Below are positions 60,357-64,000 of a DNA stretch of 64,000 bases, one piece after another. The notes under the pieces are model-generated. The model was given only the letters and a program-made list of their open reading frames with translations, was not told the DNA's origin and searched no databases. The stretch covers positions 1-64,000 of the forward strand of contig NZ_JOIZ01000021.1 in the NCBI RefSeq assembly GCF_000721605.1, read 5' to 3'. This DNA comes from Streptomyces sp. NRRL S-37. GTDB lineage: Bacteria; Actinomycetota; Actinomycetes; Streptomycetales; Streptomycetaceae. Each line of letters opens with the position of its first letter. The first letter of the stretch is position 1. The translations under genes and the position numbers were made by a program.

Positions 60357-61775
60357 ATGGCAACGGCGCCCAGCGTCTCCTACTCGATGACGATCCGGCT
60401 GGAGGTGCCCGCGAGCGGAACCGCCGTATCGCAGCTCACCACCGCCGTGGAGTCCTCCGGAGGCTCGGTGACCGGCCTCGACGTCACCGCGTCCGGCCAC
60501 GAGAAGCTCCGTATCGACGTCACCATCGCGGCCTCCTCCACCGCGCACGCCGACGAGATCGTCGAGCAGCTGCGCGGCATCGAGGGCGTCACCCTGGGCA
60601 AGGTCTCCGACCGTACGTTCCTGATGCACCTCGGCGGCAAGATCGAGATGGCGTCGAAGCATCCCATCCGCAACCGTGACGACCTGTCCATGGTCTACAC
60701 GCCCGGCGTGGCCCGCGTGTGCATGGCGATCGCGGAGAATCCCGAGGACGCCCGCCGCCTGACCATCAAGCGCAATTCCGTTGCGGTCGTGACGGACGGC
60801 TCGGCGGTGCTGGGCCTGGGCAACATCGGCCCGAAGGCCGCGCTGCCGGTGATGGAGGGCAAGGCGGCCCTGTTCAAGCGGTTCGCCGGCATCGACGCCT
60901 GGCCGCTCTGCCTGGACACCCAGGACACCGACGCGATCGTCGAGATCGTCAAGGCCATCGCCCCCGGCTTCGCCGGCATCAACCTCGAGGACATCTCCGC
61001 CCCCCGCTGCTTCGAGATCGAGGCGCGGCTGCGTGAGGCCCTGGACATCCCCGTCTTCCACGACGACCAGCACGGCACCGCGATCGTCGTCCTCGCCGCC
61101 CTGACCAACGCCCTGCGGGTCACCGGCAAGGCCATCGAGAACATCCGCGTCGTGATGTCGGGGGCCGGCGCCGCCGGCACGGCCATCCTCAAGCTGCTGA
61201 TCGCCGCCGGGGTGAAGAACGCCGTGGTGGCCGACATCCACGGCGTCGTGCACGCCGGCCGCGCCGACCTCGTCGACGCCGCCCCCGGCTCCGCGCTGCG
61301 CTGGATCGCCGACAACACCAACCCCGAGAACCTCACCGGCACCCTCAAGGAGGCCGTGCGCGGCGCGGACGTCTTCATCGGCGTCTCCGCCCCGAACGTC
61401 CTCGACGGCACGGACGTGTCCGCGATGGCCGAGGACGCGATCGTGTTCGCGCTCGCGAACCCCGACCCCGAGGTGGACCCGGCAATCGCCCGCCAGACGG
61501 CGGCCGTTGTGGCCACCGGCCGCTCCGACTTCCCCAACCAGATCAACAACGTGCTGGTCTTCCCGGGCGTCTTCCGCGGCCTGCTCGACGCCCAGTCCCG
61601 CACCGTCAACACCGAGATGATGCTCGCCGCCGCCCAGGCCCTCGCCGACGTGGTCACCGAGGACGAGCTCAACCCGAACTACATCATCCCCAGCGTCTTC
61701 AACGACAAGGTCGCGGGCGCCGTCGCCGGCGCGGTGCGCGACGCGGCGAAGGCGGCGGGGGCGTCGGCCTCGTAG
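60357..61775 (+). CDS. NAD-dependent malic enzyme with N-terminal ACT domain
   Basis: This 472-residue enzyme oxidatively decarboxylates malate to pyruvate and CO2. An ACT regulatory domain occupies about residues 10-85 (SMTIRLEVPASGTAVSQLTT, GIEGVTLGKVSDRTFLMH). The catalytic domain has YTPGVARVCMAIAENP (Tyr), KRNSVAVVTDGSAVLGLGNI (Lys), FHDDQHGTAIV (metal Asp) and the dinucleotide fold VVMSGAGAAGTAILKLLIAA. The ATG at 60357 follows AGAGGAAG. S. coelicolor SCO2951 at this location is a NAD malic enzyme, as I remember. The ACT domain may confer effector control. The gene is followed by hup after 335 bases. Confidence 0.95.
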   Translation: MATAPSVSYSMTIRLEVPASGTAVSQLTTAVESSGGSVTGLDVTASGHEKLRIDVTIAASSTAHADEIVEQLRGIEGVTLGKVSDRTFLMHLGGKIEMASKHPIRNRDDLSMVYTPGVARVCMAIAENPEDARRLTIKRNSVAVVTDGSAVLGLGNIGPKAALPVMEGKAALFKRFAGIDAWPLCLDTQDTDAIVEIVKAIAPGFAGINLEDISAPRCFEIEARLREALDIPVFHDDQHGTAIVVLAALTNALRVTGKAIENIRVVMSGAGAAGTAILKLLIAAGVKNAVVADIHGVVHAGRADLVDAAPGSALRWIADNTNPENLTGTLKEAVRGADVFIGVSAPNVLDGTDVSAMAEDAIVFALANPDPEVDPAIARQTAAVVATGRSDFPNQINNVLVFPGVFRGLLDAQSRTVNTEMMLAAAQALADVVTEDELNPNYIIPSVFNDKVAGAVAGAVRDAAKAAGASAS

Positions 61776-62110
61776 GGCACGGGGACGCCATGAGGGCTGT
61801 GAGGATCACCACGGCCGGTTGGAAACGGCGCGTCGGGGCACCCGGAGATCCTGGCCGCCCTCTATGGTGGCGGCCGGGCCGTGGCGCTCTTCGTGTGACT
61901 CCCCGGGGTGTTCTCACGACTCCTGCGGGTGCCGGATTGGCATTACCGCCGCAGGTAGAGGCAGGATGCGTCCCTGGGCGCGAGGGTCCGACGAGGGACC
62001 CGGGTCCGGGGACCCACCGAGGAACCTGGCAGCATCGGCTTGGCCGTGCCCGACATGCGGCTCCGCCGCGTGGCACGCCTCAACGGCAAGAAGAACACGG
62101 GAGTAACAAC
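61776..62110. other. Intergenic leader of hup
   Basis: These 335 bases contain no supported gene. A GGGAG site lies ten bases upstream of hup. Several short GC-rich dyads are present, and the upstream promoter cannot be assigned by eye. Confidence 0.5.
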
Positions 62111-62392
62111 ATGAACCGCAGTGAGCTGGTGGCCGCGCTGGCCGACCGCGCCGAGGTGACCCGCAAGGACGCCGACGCCGTGCTGGCCGCGTTCGCCGAG
62201 GTCGTCGGCGACATCGTCTCCAAGGGCGACGAGAAGGTCACCGTCCCCGGCTTCCTGACCTTCGAGCGCACCCACCGGGCCGCGCGCACCGCGCGCAACC
62301 CGCAGACCGGTGAGCCGATTCAGATCCCCGCGGGGTACAGCGTGAAGGTGTCGGCGGGCTCGAAGCTCAAGGAAGCCGCCAAGGGCAAGTGA
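62111..62392 (+). CDS. hup: HU-family nucleoid-associated protein
   Basis: This 93-residue HU protein begins MNRSELVAALADRAEVTRKD, has the DNA-binding arm with GFLTFERTHRAARTARNPQT and GEPIQIPAGYSVKVSAGSKL, and ends KEAAKGK. It lacks the long Lys-rich tail of the HupS type, so it is the short HupA-like paralogue. The ATG at 62111 is behind GGGAG. HU bends DNA and shapes the nucleoid. It is a monocistronic gene ending with a terminator that overlaps the stop codon. The neighbour murA is convergent. Confidence 0.95.
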   Translation: MNRSELVAALADRAEVTRKDADAVLAAFAEVVGDIVSKGDEKVTVPGFLTFERTHRAARTARNPQTGEPIQIPAGYSVKVSAGSKLKEAAKGK

Positions 62393-62404
62393 CCTTGCCT
62401 TTTT
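62384..62404 (+). terminator. Terminator overlapping the hup stop codon
   Basis: GGCAAG (62384-62389) pairs with CTTGCC (62394-62399) around TGAC, and a run of T follows (62400-62404). The stem includes the last codons and the stop codon TGA lies in the loop. Confidence 0.85.
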
Positions 62405-62433
62405 AAGAGCGTCGTGGGCAACTGCGGGCCGGC

Positions 62434-62472
62434 TGTGGCTGGTCGCGCAGTTCCCCGCGCCCCTTCGGGGCG
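62434..62472. repeat. Dispersed Streptomyces intergenic repeat, copy C
   Basis: GGTCGCGCAGTTCCCCGCGC followed by CCCTTCGGGGCG is the inverted form of the start of the repeat at 33343. It is a partial copy. Confidence 0.8.
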
Positions 62473-62482
62473 CTTTCGCTTA

Positions 62483-62528
62483 CGCCGATGGGGCGGTCAC
62501 CCGAACTCGGGTGACCGCCCCATCGGCG
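62483..62528 (-). terminator. 22-bp perfect inverted repeat terminator of murA
   Basis: The arms 62483-62504 and 62507-62528 are exact reverse complements (CGCCGATGGGGCGGTCACCC with GA, then its complement) around a two-base loop. It lies 18 bases beyond the murA stop and probably serves both converging genes. Confidence 0.92.
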
Positions 62529-62546
62529 TTCGTGTGGCGGCTTGTG

Positions 62547-63893
62547 TCAGCCCAGGGCCTTGCCCGGGAGTTCGACCTTCGCGCCCAGTTCCACGAGCTT
62601 TTCCATGAAGTTCTCGTAGCCGCGGTTGATCAGGCCGATGCCGTGGACGCGGGAGGTGCCCTGGGCGGCGAGGGCGGCGATGAGGTACGAGAAGCCGCCG
62701 CGCAGGTCGGGGATGACCAGATCCGCGCCCTGGAGCTTCGTCGGGCCCGAGACGACCGCCGAGTGGAGGAAGTTGCGCTGGCCGAAGCGGCAGTCGGAGC
62801 CGCCCAGGCACTCGCGGTAGAGCTGGATGTGCGCGCCCATCTGGTTGAGCGCGGAGGTGAAGCCCAGCCGGGACTCGTAGACCGTCTCGTGGACGATGGA
62901 CAGGCCCGTCGCCTGGGTCAGCGCGACCACCAGCGGCTGCTGCCAGTCCGTCTGGAAGCCCGGGTGCACGTCCGTCTCCAGCGCGATGGACTTCAACTGC
63001 CCGCCGGGGTGCCAGAATCGGATGCCCTGGTCGTCGATCTCGAAGGCGCCGCCGACCTTCCGGAAGGTGTTCAGGAACGTCATCATCGAGCGCTGCTGGG
63101 CGCCGCGGACGTAGATGTTGCCCTCGGTCGCCAGCGCCGCGGACGCCCAGGAGGCGGCCTCCAGGCGGTCGGGCAGGGCACGGTGGGTGTAACCGCCGAG
63201 CTTGTCCACACCGGTGACGCGGATGGTCCGGTCGGTGTCCATCGCGATGATGGCGCCCATCTTCTGCAGGACGCAGATCAGGTCCTCGATCTCCGGCTCC
63301 ACCGCCGCGTTGGACAGCACGGTGACGCCCTCCGCGAGGACCGCCGTCAGCAGCACCTGCTCGGTCGCGCCGACCGAGGGGTACGGCAGCCGGATCTTGG
63401 TGCCACGCAGCCGCTGCGGGGCCTCCAGGTACTGGCCGTCCGCCCGCTTCTCGATCGTCGCGCCGAACTGCCGCAGCACGTCGAAGTGGAAGTCGATGGG
63501 CCGGCCGCCGATGTCGCAGCCGCCGAGACCCGGGATGAACGCGTGCCCGAGCCGGTGCAGCAGCGGGCCGCAGAACAGGATCGGGATCCGCGAGGACCCG
63601 GCGTGGGCATCGATGTCAGCGACATTGGCGCTCTCCACATGCGTGGGGTCGAGCACCAGTTCGCCGGGCTCCTCGCCCGGACGGACCGTCACGCCGTGCA
63701 GTTGCAGCAGACCCCGTACGACCCGGACGTCGCGGATGTCGGGCACGTTGCCCAGACGGCTCGGTGCGCTGCCCAGCAGCGCGGCGACCATGGCCTTCGG
63801 TACGAGGTTCTTCGCACCGCGGACACGGATCTCGCCCTCCAGCGGGGTCCCGCCGTGGACAAGCAGTACGTCATCGACGTCGTTGACGGTCAT
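62547..63893 (-). CDS. murA: UDP-N-acetylglucosamine 1-carboxyvinyltransferase MurA
   Basis: This 448-residue enzyme catalyses the first committed step of peptidoglycan synthesis, transferring enolpyruvate from PEP to UDP-GlcNAc in the cytoplasm. It has Lys28-Asn29 in RVRGAKNLVPKAM and the loop Cys126 in PGLGGCDIGGRP. The Cys is the residue attacked by fosfomycin, so this MurA should be sensitive by sequence. The C-terminal lobe has VHETVYESRLGFTSAL and PDLRGGFSYLIAALAAQGTS. The ATG at 63893 gives the normal N-terminus. The gene is convergent with hup and separated by the dispersed repeat and a terminator. Confidence 0.97.
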   Translation of the reverse strand: MTVNDVDDVLLVHGGTPLEGEIRVRGAKNLVPKAMVAALLGSAPSRLGNVPDIRDVRVVRGLLQLHGVTVRPGEEPGELVLDPTHVESANVADIDAHAGSSRIPILFCGPLLHRLGHAFIPGLGGCDIGGRPIDFHFDVLRQFGATIEKRADGQYLEAPQRLRGTKIRLPYPSVGATEQVLLTAVLAEGVTVLSNAAVEPEIEDLICVLQKMGAIIAMDTDRTIRVTGVDKLGGYTHRALPDRLEAASWASAALATEGNIYVRGAQQRSMMTFLNTFRKVGGAFEIDDQGIRFWHPGGQLKSIALETDVHPGFQTDWQQPLVVALTQATGLSIVHETVYESRLGFTSALNQMGAHIQLYRECLGGSDCRFGQRNFLHSAVVSGPTKLQGADLVIPDLRGGFSYLIAALAAQGTSRVHGIGLINRGYENFMEKLVELGAKVELPGKALG

Positions 63894-64000
63894 GAATCTC
63901 GCGTTCCGTGGGGAGTGGGGCAGGGGCCAGAAGGGAAAGGGTAATCGCCCCCGGCCCCCCTTCCGTAAGCCCGGACAGGGCCCCGGAACGTCATGGGTCT

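Overview
The window is high-GC DNA from a Streptomyces chromosome. Codon third positions are almost all G or C, intergenic DNA carries known Streptomyces-type GC-rich dispersed repeats, and the gene order matches, as I remember it, the S. coelicolor SCO2999-to-SCO2949 block (gdh, ohrR/ohrA, pkaA/pkaB, prfB, ftsEX, smpB/ssrA, matAB, narK/hemD, sigU, malic enzyme, hup, murA). It looks like the left end of a draft contig: the first 52 bases are Illumina Nextera P7/index/transposon-end adapter.

Layout. 0.4-7.3 kb: a small DUF6912 protein, a HAD phosphatase and the giant NAD-glutamate dehydrogenase. 7.3-21.1 kb: a cell-surface glycopolymer region with two polytopic GT-C-like membrane proteins, two GT2 enzymes, a GT2-TagF fusion, a TagGH-type ABC exporter and GalE. 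It is interrupted by a TetR gene, a dihydrofolate-reductase-like gene and the divergent ohrR/ohr peroxide-defence pair. The two ABC exporter genes each have internal deletions plus frame changes, and stubs of a TetR gene, an ADP-ribosylglycohydrolase gene and an unknown gene lie nearby. 21.6-26.1 kb: a carbohydrate ABC importer and a small lipoprotein. 26.1-33.4 kb: an FHA-FtsK/SpoIIIE fusion and two Ser/Thr kinases (PkaA, PkaB). 33.5-40.3 kb: release factor 2, a repeat-rich sortase substrate, FtsE/FtsX, an S41 protease, SmpB and its partner tmRNA. 40.3-47.1 kb: a LacI regulator, a LysR remnant, then the mat locus (MatA-like membrane protein, bifunctional deacetylase/glycosyltransferase MatB, acyltransferase) for an extracellular aminosugar polymer. 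47.1-52.2 kb: an accessory patch with a CU044_5270/ECF sigma pair, a decayed IS5-family insertion and a DUF397 / XRE-DUF5753 / anti-sigma-like ATPase trio. 52.3-64 kb: NarK transporter, HemD-winged-helix fusion, CGNR protein, SigU with its zinc anti-sigma factor, a HelD-like helicase, a probable small RNA, NAD-malic enzyme, HU and MurA.

Functional themes are envelope assembly and growth control (glycopolymer, FtsEX, MurA, kinases, MatAB), ribosome rescue and termination (PrfB, SmpB, tmRNA), central nitrogen/carbon enzymes (glutamate dehydrogenase, malic enzyme) and stress regulation (OhrR, SigU). The most notable anomaly is the repeated pattern of genes with a missing piece, clustered at 13.2-15.7 kb. 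Combined with adapter at the contig end, these may be assembly errors rather than true pseudogenes; reads are needed to decide.
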